Shown here one piece after another: positions 32,705-44,405 of a stretch of 64,000 nucleotides of DNA. Numbering within the stretch: the first letter of the stretch is position 1; every line of letters begins with the position of its first letter. The notes under the pieces are model-generated. The model had not been told where the DNA came from. It ran no database searches and saw only the letters and a program-made list of their open reading frames with translations. A program made the position numbers and the translations under genes. Origin of the DNA: Copromyces sp. CBS 386.78 (taxonomy: Eukaryota; Ascomycota; Sordariomycetes; Sordariales; Sordariaceae). The DNA lies in NCBI GenBank assembly GCA_030685235.1, contig MU839118.1:62001-126000 (forward strand). The letters run 5' to 3'.

Positions 32705-34370
32705 ACATGATAATCCCGCCCTCAGTGCTCACGATGAGTACCTCATCACCCATGGTCGCGGCATTGCTACCCCTCGTTTGGGGGGTTAGCAAAAGCTGCT
32801 CTACGAAGACAAGTTGACAACCCTCGTAGCTGGGGTGGTTCGCTTCTCTTGTCTAGCATCAGGAAACCTTTTTTGGGTTTCCTGCCGGCCGTATAAAACA
32901 AGTATGGCCGGATCTTGAACTATCGGTGTCTAAACATTCATCCATGGTACGCGTCTCGCGAGATGTTTACCAATGCTACTGGATGAATCAAGATGAACTC
33001 AGATCGAATCGAAGAAAAATTTCCTTATTTCCTTATACTCTACTGGGCTTGGACTTGTCTTTTTTTTTTTTTTTTTCGGAAGTTGGAGAAAGGGACGGAG
33101 GAAGGGCTTTGTTTATGGAAAAAGATTACATGCTTTTGTGTTTGCGCGCGCGCATGATGGGTATCGTTTGATTCCCCTTTGGTTCCCACAACTCTCCCCT
33201 CCTCTTTGCCGACGTGTTGACGTGTTGATGGACATGGTGAACGATTGTGATGGTGCTGCTGATGTGGACAAGCTGAGACTGATTGAAATGACCAAGAATA
33301 AGTGGTAGACGGACGAATGTCATGTCATGGTGGGTATAACATTCTTCAGAAGGACATTGGTGACACGGGTTATAAATGTTGTAGGAGAGACGTTGGAGGA
33401 CGGACGGCTGGAGGACGGCTGGAAAGATTGATCATGTTCTTGTAGATTGATCCTTTCTTGTCGATAGTCATGTCATGTCTTGTTGGTGTGGTTGGTGTGA
33501 AGTAAGGTTTAAGGTTGGTAGCAGGTTAGCAGGTTAACAGGCAGGTTGGTAGTCGTCACTGAGATGCTTATACCCCCCATCATCCTGACGTTCCCCGGCC
33601 GTTTTCATCGACAACTGTTGTACGTGTACAGCGAATCTATCGCTCGTTCGTTCGGTAAGTCACAGACAGTCTCACCGCGGTCAAGGGGAATTCTAGAATA
33701 ATACCACGGTGGATGGAACGCATCTTTTTAAATCCGAAATTCCATGAATATATAGTAACACTGTAAGACATCTCGACCGATTGTACCCGACCGACTGGGC
33801 AACTCCCCATCCATCGACGGAGCCCGGCAAGCCGGCGTATCCATATTTTTCTTTTTTCTTTTGAGTCCCCGCCGAAATGCTGAATGGATGGATAGGAGTC
33901 TGCTCCGTTCCGTTGCCGTAGGTGATCCAATGGCAGGTAGGTATCAGACCGGAAAGCCAGCCGACATTGATTGATTGGACCGGTCGGACGAGTCCATGCC
34001 ATGCCCATCCATGGAGTTTTGACTGACTTGGTATAGATAGGTAGGTACAACTTTGGAACGTATCGACACGTCGGTTGTTTCCTACGTAGGTATTTCCAAG
34101 TCCGAGTTCGACAAACAGCATGATAGCAAAGCCATGACTGATAAGCTCCAACAATTTATTGTTTATCATGCATGCATGCATGCGTGAACGATGAAAAGAC
34201 TGCTAGCTAAGTAGCTAAGCTGCAGAGGAGGATAATTACATCCTTCTTTAAAAAAGCCTTGTGAGTGGTGGATAACTATCTGAGTGGGTAAGGGAATTTC
34301 CGTCTTGGCCTTTCACATGCTTGGTGTGGGTGTGCTGAAAATGTTTTGGTGATGATGATGATGATGTGGC

Positions 34371-34489
34371 TAGAAGCTAGAGGTTAGAGGTTAGAGGGTA
34401 GAGGCTAGAGGTTAGAGTAGAGGTAAGAGGTTAGAGGTTAGAGGCTAGAGGTAGGAGGCTAGACTAGAGGCTAGAGGTAAGAGAAGAGG
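34371..34489. repeat. Degenerate heptamer array (TTAGAGG/CTAGAGG)
   Basis: About 119 bases of imperfect tandem repeats built from TTAGAGG, CTAGAGG, GTAGAGG and GTAAGAGG variants, preceded by a GAT repeat. It resembles but does not match the fungal telomere repeat TTAGGG. Confidence 0.8.
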
Positions 34490-35149
34490 TATAACATGGC
34501 CCTTGACTGTCCGTCCCTATCCGTACCTTAGGTTTTCCTCATCTTTTAGTCCAGGTTGTCATGTACTAAATAAACACAGACTTGAACATGATATAGTTCT
34601 AGGTCCTACGGCAAGTGGACAACAGGATGAACTGATACATACATACATCCTATGGCAGTGGACAACAGGAATGATACATACATGGGTGAGTTGAGTTGAG
34701 TTGAGTTGAGTTGAGGCTTTAAAAAAAATCTGAATGCTCGGATTGAGATGGCTAACAAATTTTCCTGACGACAACGACGATGACGACGACGACGACGATG
34801 ACCTCCGGGATATGTGTACCTAACCTACCTTACTACCATGCAAAGCCATGGTTGCTTCCTCCCCAGGCGCCGGCCGGTGCGAGGCAACTAGGCTGGCTGC
34901 TTTAAGAGGCAAGACTGCAAGGAGTTGCTGGACTCCTTTCTTTTTCTTCCTTTTTTTTTGGTCAGTTTCCTGGTTGGGAGAGAGGGAGTAATGGAGATAT
35001 ATCATGCTATACAACAAGTATACAAGGCACGAGAGTATGTACTACGGGTAGGTATATCAACCTATCCTCTCTTATCTGTCATAGGATTCACTGAGCGCCG
35101 ACGAATTAATGTGAGTGTAAGTACTTGTACTCAGGTTGAAGAAAGAGTA

Positions 35150-35182
35150 AGGTAGGTAGGTAGGTAGGTAGGTAGGTAGGTA
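35150..35182. repeat. GGTA tetranucleotide microsatellite
   Basis: Eight perfect GGTA units. The same GGTAGGTA motif recurs singly or in pairs all over the intergenic DNA of this window. Confidence 0.9.
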
Positions 35183-36033
35183 ATAACGTCAAGTACCTTA
35201 AGTATACTTTGGTTCGCTAGACCAATCGTCTCAGCATGAATCATCAGGAAGGAAAAGGGATTTCTCGTCGGGGTTGGTCTACCTTACATCGTTAGATGTA
35301 CTAGCAACCAAGTCAAGTTGTCTGCGGTTGGGTGTTGGAAAAGTCTGTTAGTGCAAGAAGGTACTTGGTATGTATTGTGTCCTATAAGCCCCTGGTAAAG
35401 TGCCATCGCAAGTGCTGTGCTATCAACTACAATTGTTGATTGCGAGCTTGGGATGTCTGTACACTACTTGTAGAATACGTGATGACTTCATTAGTTAGGA
35501 CTCCCGAGAAAATTTATTCCAATATTCAAGCCTCAAACCATGCCGGGCCGCGCACCATGCCATGACCACCATCTTTAGGTACCCATGTACACAGCAACAG
35601 CAAGCCTCCCGCAGCTGTCAAAGCAGGCAAGGCAGATCACCACAGCTTTGATTGCAGTGCAGTGCAGTGCAGTCAGTGGATGCACAAAGAGGGGCGTTTC
35701 CAGGCGTTTGATTGTCTCACCACTTGCCTCATATGGGGTTGTACAGAGAGGATCAAGGGGATGAAGGGGGAGAGATGCTGCCAAGAGATGGTCGAGTTGA
35801 TGGTTGGGGAAGCCAGGCGGCCGGGGGGATTTTGATACCGCTGCTTTGGGTGTTGGGTCCTTGAGGCTTGCCCGCTCGTGGCACGGGGTCGGTCGGGGAC
35901 AAGGGAAATGAAGACCAGAGGCGTGGTGGTGCTTAGCAGCGATGAAGAGGAAGGAGAGAGGAGATATGTCCCCCACAACTCCGGATCCTGTGCCTTCAAA
36001 GTCTGGGCAACGGCCCAAGTCCCACCTAGGTTA

Positions 36034-36894
36034 CGGTGGCTTGTAATAGGAACTGTGCCACATGCCCCTGACAGCCGCCTGCCCCCACCAAATACATATG
36101 CTTACCTTGGCAGAAATAAAGTGTACGTAACGAGGTGGTCTCTCGTAAAGAGTACATCGGTCATTGAAAAGAGTTAGTCATTGAAAAAAACTTCGTCTTA
36201 AAAAAAACTTCGTCTTAAAAGTAACTTCGTTATTATTAGTTATTAAAAAAACCTTGGTCATTGAAAAAACTTTGGTCATTAAAAAGAAATTTGGTCATTT
36301 GAAAAACCTTGGTTATTGAAAAAACCTTGGTCATTGAAAAAACATTAGTCATTGAAAAGAAATTAGTCATTGAAAAGAAATTTGGTTATTTAAAAAACCT
36401 TAGTTATTGAAAAAATCTTGGTCATTGAAAAAACATTGGTCTTTGAAAAGAAATTTAGTTATTTGAAAAACTTTGGTTATTGAAAAAACCTTGGTCATTG
36501 AAAAAACTTTGGTCATTGAAAAGAAATTTGGTTATTTGAAAAACCTTAGTTATTAAAAAAACCTTGGTCATTGAAAAAACATTGGTTATTGAAAAGAAAT
36601 TTAGTTATTTAAAAAACCTTAGTTATTAAAAAAACCTTGGTTATTGAAAAAATCTTGGTTATTGAAAAAACTTTGGTCATTTTGAGATTTTTAGTCATAG
36701 TTCAAAACCTTAATCCTACCTAGAGTAACGATAAGTAGTACTAAAGACAATAAATATATACAATTATAATTTTTATTTCATTATAGAGTCTGGCAAAATG
36801 TATGTGGGCCTCTGTTAGCGCTGGCTGCAGCTGAATGGAGCCGGCAGATCTGGGTCGGGGGGCTATATAGCACAGATTATATTACAAGCCACCG
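36034..36894. mobile_element. Candidate non-autonomous inverted-repeat DNA element
   Basis: The 861-bp segment starts with CGGTGGCTTGTAATA and ends with its exact inverse complement; the next bases are also related (CTGTGC in both, with mainly C/T and G/A differences), giving inverted repeats of about 30 bp. Both ends abut TA (36032-36033 and 36895-36896), as expected for a Tc1/mariner-type target duplication. There is no transposase frame. The interior is dominated by a tandem minisatellite (36158-36710) with non-repetitive subterminal parts. I infer a MITE-like element; the TIR sequence does not match a fungal family I can name. Confidence 0.6.
36158..36710. repeat. RIP-mutated minisatellite, unit CCTTGGTCATTGAAAAAA
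   Basis: About 28 tandem units of 18-20 bases with the consensus CTTGGTCATTGAAAAAA. Units differ mostly by TCATT/TTATT, TTGG/TTAG and TTGA/TTAA, that is CpA to TpA on one strand or the other, the preferred RIP change. A minority of units carry small length differences (AAAAGAAATTT). It lies inside the inverted-repeat element. Confidence 0.85.
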
Positions 36895-39144
36895 TATAGG
36901 TACTTCCACCGCGGTGACCCGCTCGCTGCGATGCAAGCAATAAGCAAGGTGTGGGGCAAGCATAACTTTTTCGATTTTGGGAATCGTGATAGACGATGCT
37001 TTTCACAAGGTACTGGTACGTTTTTATGCCGAGCCACCACACCATGGTCTTTTAAGCCGAAGAAGAGACATGGCCGCGAAAAATAAACTCTCAGCTGGGT
37101 GCATGTCCAAGATCAGGATCGGAGACAAAGAGAGACATTCCATTATTCGCCCAGGGGCAGGCAGCCAAGTAAAAAGACGCTCAATCACATCACCATGCGC
37201 GCTTATTGCTTGCGGCCCATTCTCGTGGGCTAGGGTTGAGTAGTTCCTTTTTGAAGCCTGAAGAGTTCGTGATGGGCCGGTCATCAACTCGCGACCACTT
37301 TCAATCAATCGGGCCGACGTTGAACTACTTGACTCCATGTACACGTACGCAGTACAGAAAAAAAAAAAAAAACGCCACATGTTGACTGTCGGGTGTCGTG
37401 CATGAGTCCCTATGCACATGAACTGCAGCCCAGGTCATCAATTCCCAGACCATTGGACTGGCGCTCGCTAGAAATTTGTTTATTTGCTTCATTCCATAAT
37501 TGCCATTTCCACCGTTTTGCGATGGGGCTACCGATGGCTATCGGTTGTGCGACATCACATCACTTGCATTGCCTAGCAACCAAAGGGAGATAGCATGTAT
37601 TCCCCCCCATTCCATTCACCCAACCAAAAACCCAGACAGCTGCCTGTGACAACCGAATGTGCCCGCTCGTCGGTCTGTGTGCAACGGCCAGATCGGGAAT
37701 GCGCGCGATTGTCCAACACGAACTGACAAGGTGGTGGTGTCAGGGTCATATTCAGCGCCAGGGTTTTCCTAGGCAGTGGTGTCAATGCAAATGCGCTGCG
37801 CTGCCGTTCTGACTTTTCTGTCAGCTGCTGCATGATGATAAATCCAAACACAATCATGCGCACTCAGCTTTGGATATCGATTTATGTTTTTGTTCTCTCA
37901 ATCCTTTGGTAGAGAAAAGGACAGGGCCTGGGCTCTTCCCCCTCTTTTCTAGGGAGTGGATCGGAGCCCGGGCTCCAAGGGCCCGACATTAGATTGTGGA
38001 GAAAGGGAAGCTTAAGTCCCACTCCCTCGTGATCGATCCACTCCCTGTCAAATGTTTCCCCATTTTATTTCCTGCATCGGGCTTCTTTCTCTTTCACGGG
38101 CTCCCCCACATTTTGTAGTTTTGGAATCGAGTGGTTGTTGGTGATCATCAGAATCGATCCTGTCGGTTGGTGACGACAACGACCGCTCCCCCATTTCCCG
38201 ATTTCCCGTTCCGTCTATTCGTTTCGGTGTTTCCTGGGAGAGGGTGGACTGCACACGGGATTGGCATTGGCACTGGCATGCCATTGTTTGGTTTCAACCG
38301 AGCGAACCGCACAGAAACTTGAACTGCCTGTTTCTTCCAACTCCCAGATCCAGGAAGTGGTGGGAAGCTTCTTTGAATAAGGTTTCCTTCCCGTCCCTCT
38401 TTCCCCTTCCTCCCGTCCTTCTTTCCACTCTGACTTCGGTCGACTCTCTCGCTTTTCCCTCCTTGCCCATTCACGAACCAATCATCGTTTCGTTACCCGT
38501 TGAAACGAAAACACAAAACCAAACACCGTTCGCTATCTAATCAACATCAACATCGGCGCCGAACAACCCGGGCCGACGACCATCAATCACTTAAGAGATT
38601 GAAGGACAGGATCACTCACAACCAAGTGGGTTTTTTGCTCGACGACCCCTCACCACCATCACGCGCCAACACAGCCTTTTTTTGAAACCAACAACTTGAC
38701 ATCGGGCTGTTTTTGCCGCTTGCTCTGCGCTGCTCCATTCCTTCTCCGAACCAAGGATTCACTGCGAGCACACACTGTCCCATCTGCACATCCATCTGGG
38801 GCACCGTACCTCGAACGACTAGGCAGAAGACAAAGCGATCAGGGGACCGACTAGGCGAAAGGCAATAAAACCAAATTCGGCCATCTTAGCCGGTACGCGG
38901 AACCCCTATAGGCTATCCCTTGCAAGGGCCGTTGTTGGTAGAGTCTCCTGGGTCACATCGGCTGTTCCGGGTCCTTTGAAGCCTTGGGTAATATTAATAT
39001 TTTACGATAATACCACTCCCCCCCCGTTCAACAAGTCAGTCCACTGTCAACGTTCATTGTTGTCCTTGTCGCTTCGTTTGACGGGCAACCTTACTTTCGT
39101 TTTTCCATCATCAACATCATACACACAAAAAAAAAAAAGTCAAA
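36895..39144. other. Gene-free stretch and leader of the cell-wall enzyme gene
   Basis: No supported gene. An A-run lies near 37360-37373. From about 38000 to 39144 the sequence is rich in C/T and CAAC motifs, typical of a long fungal 5' leader, and ends in an A-run just before the CRH-type start codon. ORFs here are short and lie on both strands. Confidence 0.5.
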
Positions 39145-40678
39145 ATGCGTTCAACGGTTTTGGCTTTGGGCGCTGCTGCCCTGCTCGGCGCTGGCAACGT
39201 CCTCGCCGATGATATCCCCACTTGCTCATTGGACAAGAAATGTCCAGAGTCGGCACCTTGCTGTTCTCGTAAGTCTATGGTTCTCACTTGATTCAGTTGA
39301 CACAACATCTGCCAAGCTGTCTTGACCACCTTCATGGTACCGCAGCTCACTAACGCATCTATCCGCGACCGCAGAATACGGCCAATGCGGCGTCGGCGCA
39401 TACTGCCTCGGCGGCTGCGACCCGCGCATGTCCTTCTCTCTAGACTCGTGCGTGCCCGCCCCCGTCTGCCAAGACAAGACGTACAAGATGGACAAAGCGT
39501 CCATGTCCAAGATCGTCGACATCGGCTCGTACCTGGGCGACCCATCCAAGGCCGACTGGGTCTCCCAAGGCGAGCCCGTATCCTACAACGACCAGACCCT
39601 CCTCACCATGCCCAAGAACTCGGTCGGCACCGTCCTGGCCTCGACAACCTACATGTGGTATGGCTCCGTCAAGGCCCGCCTCAAGACCTCGCGCGGCGCC
39701 GGTGTCGTAACCGCCTTCATCCTGATGAGTGACGTCAAGGACGAGATCGACTACGAGTTCGTCGGCACCGAGCTCGTGACCGCCCAAACCAACTACTACT
39801 TCCAAGGCATCCCGTCGTACATCAACAGCGGCAACATCACCGTGACCGACACGTACGCCAACTGGCACGAGTACGAGATCCGCTGGACCCCGGACCAGAT
39901 CCAGTGGCTGGTGGACGGCCAAGTCGGCCGCACCAAGAAGAAGTCGGAGACGTGGAACGCCACGGCCAACCAGTGGGATTTCCCGCAAACCCCTTCGCGC
40001 GTCCAGCTCTCCATCTGGCCCGGCGGCGCCCCGACCAACGCCAAGGGCACGGTCGACTGGGCCGGCGGGCCCATCTCGTGGGACCACGAGGACATCAAGA
40101 ACTACGGCTACTACTTTGCCTCGTTTGGGGAAATCACCGTCAAGTGCTGGGACGCCGACACCGCACCGGGCTCGAACAAGGGCAAGAGTTATTACTACAA
40201 CAGCTACCGCGCGACGAACGACACCGTGGTCGACAGCAACAAGCGGACCACGCTCGAGTCCTTCCTTGGCACGGGCACGGATATGGATAAGGGCAAGGTC
40301 ACGGGAACTAAATCGAGCGCGACCAAGAGCGGAGGAGGCGCGCCGGCGGCCACGACGGTGCCGAATTCGATTCCTGGTGCTGGATCGGCGCCGGCTAATC
40401 AGGTGCCTGGTGGAGGGGTTGCTCCTGGTGGTGGCGGTAGCGGTAGCGGTAGCGGTTCGGGGTCGTCGTCCGGCAGTGATGACTCTGGAAGTTCCGCGGA
40501 CAGTGGAAGTGCGAGCGGTGGTGATTCGAGTGCTTGTGGCGCAAGCGGGTTCTCGCAGAGTTGTGAGGAGGGTGGAAGTGGAAGTGGAAGTGGACCGTCT
40601 AGCTCCAATAATGGTGTGAGGACGGGAGCGAGCGCGTTGGCGGCTGTGGTGGGGTTTGTTGGGTTGATGTTTCTTTGA
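39145..40678 (+). CDS. CRH-type cell-wall transglycosylase, GH16, GPI-anchored
   Basis: Two exons, 39145-39268 and 39375-40678 (475 aa); start context is GTCAAAATG. CRH/UTR2 proteins cross-link chitin to beta-glucan in the fungal wall. Visible parts in order: a signal peptide (residues 1 to about 21, ending V-L-A); a cysteine-rich chitin-binding (CBM18-like) module at about 22-73 with eight or more Cys; and a GH16 domain at about 75-300 with the catalytic motif D-E-I-D-Y-E at 164-169 (nucleophile E165 and acid/base E169 by family analogy). Next come W-Y-G-S-V-K and W-T-P-D-Q-I-Q-W substrate-binding-type segments, then a Ser/Gly/Ala-rich linker (about 320-450) suited to O-glycosylation. A hydrophobic C-terminus preceded by small residues is a GPI-attachment signal. 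It acts outside the cell at the wall. Confidence 0.93.
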
Positions 40679-42222
40679 GCGGTTATCTCTATACGTAGGT
40701 CATGTCTGAATACCTCTAGGGAGAGAATGAGGAGAAAGATGGGATAGTAATGTTAATGGGTAATTGAATTGGATCAAGTGGTCTGTTTCGAGATGTCTTG
40801 TCCTTGACAGCGATTGTTCCCTCTTTTCGTTTGTTCTTTTGTGTATTTGAGTTTGTGGTTTGGGGGGTTTTATACCATTCAGCGGCGTTCTTTTTTTTCT
40901 TTTTTTTTAAACGATTTGACTTTGACTCGATTGACGCTGACGCTGGTTCTGCCTTTAACCGGTTACTCTATATATATGTATATGGCTTGGATTATACGTA
41001 TGTTAGGGAAAAGACAGGGGAGGAGCAGGGTATGGAGGGAGGTATTAATGAATTTTCGTCTATGGTTTGATTTACAATTGCTTTCTTGTCGACCCTTTAC
41101 CTTTTAACTAACAAGGGCTGCGATTGTACTTTGGTCGATACGAACTGAAGCTGTCCAAGCAAGGTTAGGTTAGGTTCTTTGTAGCTCCTTGAGATCGAGA
41201 TTGAGATCTCATGGGAAGAATGTAATTAACACTTGTCTGGATTGTTTGGATAGATGTTTATGTTTAATATACTCTTCTTGCTTTGGAATGTTGTGGGACT
41301 GACGTTCTTCGTTGTTGCCGGCGCAATTGTTTGAAGTACTCGCTCGGTGTGACTATACAAGTTGCGGTCTGGAATGTATGTTGTTTATATGTCATGTCAT
41401 ATGGTGAGATTGGTGGTGTGGTGGTTTGTTTACTTCACGATCCCGTTTTGGAGGGGACGCTTTCGTTGAATGGACGGGGTGTTGCAGATATTGGCGGATG
41501 CAGCAGTCTGGTGGATATCAAGGCCTTTTGTCCTTAAGGACTATTCTACTACACCATCGGGATTGGTCCCAATTGGGGTAAACTTGCGGTCCGGGTAGGT
41601 TGTTGCGGTCATAACGGGAGTTCCTCTTGTCGTGAACTTTCTGGTGTTTTCGTCGCGCTTTCCGTACACGATGAATGTTGACATGAAGTTGAAGAGACGG
41701 TGGAGGAGGCTCCGTCCTGTTTGGATGCAGTGGAGCGTGCTACAAGCCAGGCAGCAACTGTTACTAGTGGCTGCAGTGCCCTGTTCCGTTTCAGGTATTG
41801 CGTGCAGCTTTTAGCGTTCGGGTGCAGGTGACGTGCAGTAACGCATTTTGTCGATCAATTTGGTTCCTCCACTCGTGACTTCATCTTCGTTCCTTCCTTT
41901 TGACACTGACCGCTTTGTAACGGTTCGTGATGTCCAAGGCAGAAGAAGGTACGATGGTGGGAGGTCTTCCACTTCGGATTGGGAATAGAACTTGATGCGC
42001 GTCTGCACTTCTCTCCGAAGAAGGCCTCTTCACTGCAACAACCCCTAACGAATCCTCTTGGAACCTTCCACCGCTCTTTTGACTTTTCTACTGTCAGCAT
42101 CTCGACACCATCAACACCATCAACTGCATCGGGATTACCGCATACGGCCAAAGGGGTCAAACAGATCTTCCAGATTCGTCGAATGTTACTCCCAATTCTG
42201 CACTTCTCTAGGTTGTACGACA
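40679..42222. other. Gene-free stretch after the CRH gene
   Basis: Probable 3' UTR followed by spacer. ORFs such as 41283-41537 (plus) and 41855-42325 (minus) have no recognisable domain. The plus-strand frame of the next gene candidate is open upstream of 42223 but without an ATG. Confidence 0.45.
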
Positions 42223-43625
42223 ATGGGCGTGCCTTGTTGGCCTGAGGATACGGTGAGGAAACTCTGACAGGCAATTCATTCCCCTTGACGAATAACAGCT
42301 CAGTTGACAATTGAGTGTGGCTCATCAGGCTGCGGCACGCCCTTCAGACTCACGGATTTTTCTCCTTGCTTGCCAACAGAGTGGCTGAAGAGTGGTTACA
42401 CCATCGCGAAATGCACCATCGTGACCACCCCCACGGGTCTCAGGAACGGGCCTGGCAGTGCCTGGGAAAGCGGTCAACAGTCAATGGGGATTGATGTGAC
42501 TTCACAACTCTCCAATGGTTTTGTGCCGCGCGTTTTGGCCCCCATGGTGGTCCAAGGACATTGTCCACCCAACCCACAGCCTAGAGAGTTCGGCTGGGTA
42601 CGCCTCAAGGAATCAACAGCCGTCCAGGTACGTTCCGGAACCTTTGTTTATGAACTCTTGTCAATTCGTCCGCAGCCAGCCCGAGTCAACCTCTTGCCCA
42701 TCCGTGGACTGTATCAGATTGCCTGCTTCCCTTCCCACGTTGTCGGGCATCATCGAGAACATCCAAGGCTGATTTCGTGACGACACCGGTGTAGACACCG
42801 CTTCTTGGCGAGGTCCAGAACTATCTCCAGTCCTACATTGTTCCCGAGCCACGATACAAGTCCCATCTCGCTCTCTTCGAGTCGCGAAAAAGTTACACCC
42901 GAGGTCCCGAGGCATCCAAGGCTGAGCAGAGCAAACACGGTATGGGGAGCACATTAACAGATCCACAGCGCTTGAGCGATAGCTTCCGCGGCACATACAA
43001 GCATTTGGCTCACAGCTCCAACCGGAGACCTCCCGCGGAACCAGGAAGTGGTGATGGCTTGTGGCAACGGCTGTATGCCGCCTTGCCCACGACTACCGTA
43101 CCTCTCTCTAGGTACCTTCCTGCCGGAAGGAGCTCCCGCAATTAAGGCGACCATCTTGGTGGGGATGGCTTGGATGCCTTTTTTACACTTGTTCCGATTG
43201 TTACACCACTTACCGGCGCTTCCCAAGTCTACGGGAATATTCAACACTTGCGTTCATGCACAGCTGCACCTAGCCTTTTACAGTCAATCGCACCCGCTGA
43301 TTCTGTTAATTGTCCTCATGAAGAGCCGACTTCTCAGCTTGTCATGGGCCTCACGGAAGCAGAGTGCCTTGTCCCCGGCCAGCTGCAACGCGCGAATCCA
43401 ACACACCTTCTGGCCGCGGCTCGGCTTTCAGAGATCGATGGTCCTCGGAAGCTTTATTCCCATATACCCGGTGCAGTACCAGCCTCTTTTTTCCCGATTG
43501 TCTGTTTCCAACCCACGATCCAGATCATACCCAAGATATTGACGATGCGTGCGCCTCATACCGGCTTTGCATCCGAGTGCACCATTGAAGCCTTCAACGT
43601 CCTCGGAACCATGAAACCGGGTTAA
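42223..43625 (+). CDS. Unresolved gene or relic of unknown function
   Basis: Protein-like plus-strand frames line up in phase. ATG at 42223 opens 10 codons to a GTGAGG donor at 42253; 42304-42627 (108 codons, several Cys and Gly-Pro segments) ends exactly at a GTACGT donor; and a frame from 42795 (after a TAG acceptor) stays open for 116 codons to a TAA at 43143 and then, in the same frame, to 43625. The first three parts would give 234 residues. The segment after 43145 (about 43200-43625) also looks like real protein, so either another intron removes the TAA or the gene is broken. I recognise no domain. The minus-strand ORFs here are less protein-like. Confidence 0.35.
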
Positions 43626-44405
43626 GGGCTCAGCTTGACGCTTAGCTAATCAGTGGAATCGCTGGAAAAAGAACCACGAACACATTGGGGACTGCTGGTT
43701 TAGTACCTGATCGCCTGCCGTCACATTTGATCCGGGGGAACATGAGCAGCCCCAAGCGAACACCAGGACGAACTCTCTCCACGTGCATGTGCAGCGGCCC
43801 TGATGGCTAGGTAGCACGGCACCCCGGCTCTTGACCCTTCCCGTCATTGCGCCTGATCGTCTTCCAAAGTAGCCTTGCTACGTCTTGGACGTTTCATAGT
43901 TTATCTATCCTGGATCCAATGCCAGTCTGACCGAACTAGTTCATGGACAAAAGTCCCGGCCCTCTGATGACAATGTACCAGTGTACTTCGACGTTGCAGG
44001 GTCCGGATTGTGCCTGGTCTATCCTTCCTCTCTTTTCTGCCAAGCATCATGTAGCCGCAGCTGCATACTTCATTGAAGATCCCTAGACCTCGGAGCGCTT
44101 CCGGAACATCTGGCGGTCTAGGGCTGATGCTGTTCCCGTGCCTCCAATCGCTCATCTTCAAGGTCAGTATTGCTGTCTTCGTTGCCTGAGGCATAGGACC
44201 AACTGGCCCTCGGCATTTTTTCATGTACGGGAGTAACCTGTATATAACCACTTACCTGCCTCTTGCTGTTCTTCGTCATTCGTTCCACAGACATTCAATA
44301 GGCTTTCAGTATAAAACGTCCTCTGAAGCCTGCCGTTCTATTTTTGGGCCTCGGCCATAGCTCTCTCTATTCTACCGCAGTTACACCCATCACATTTTTT
44401 CTACG
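43626..44405. other. Spacer upstream of the Clr5-domain gene
   Basis: No gene recognised. A TATATAA sequence near 44240 and CT-rich stretches before 44406 suit a promoter for the Clr5-domain gene. Confidence 0.4.

Larger units (their letters stand above)
32705..36033. other. Gene-free stretch rich in simple repeats
   Basis: No supported gene. Simple-sequence tracts include T16 near 33060; CATG repeats near 34168; a degenerate TTAGAGG/CTAGAGG array at 34371-34489; a roughly 40-base tandem duplication at 34604-34684 (unit contains GTGGACAACAGGA and ATACATACAT); a TTGAG array at 34688-34714; a GACGAC/GATGAC array near 34770-34800; a GGTA array at 35150-35182; and a GCAGT array near 35657-35680. 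Confidence 0.55.

Noticed and set aside
36158..36710. CRISPR-like array
   Set aside because: Units are contiguous and of 18-20 bases with no unique spacers, and the organism is a eukaryote; it is a minisatellite.
39440..40087. 215-codon antisense ORF over the CRH-type enzyme
   Set aside because: Shadow of the GC-rich sense frame that contains the GH16 catalytic motif.
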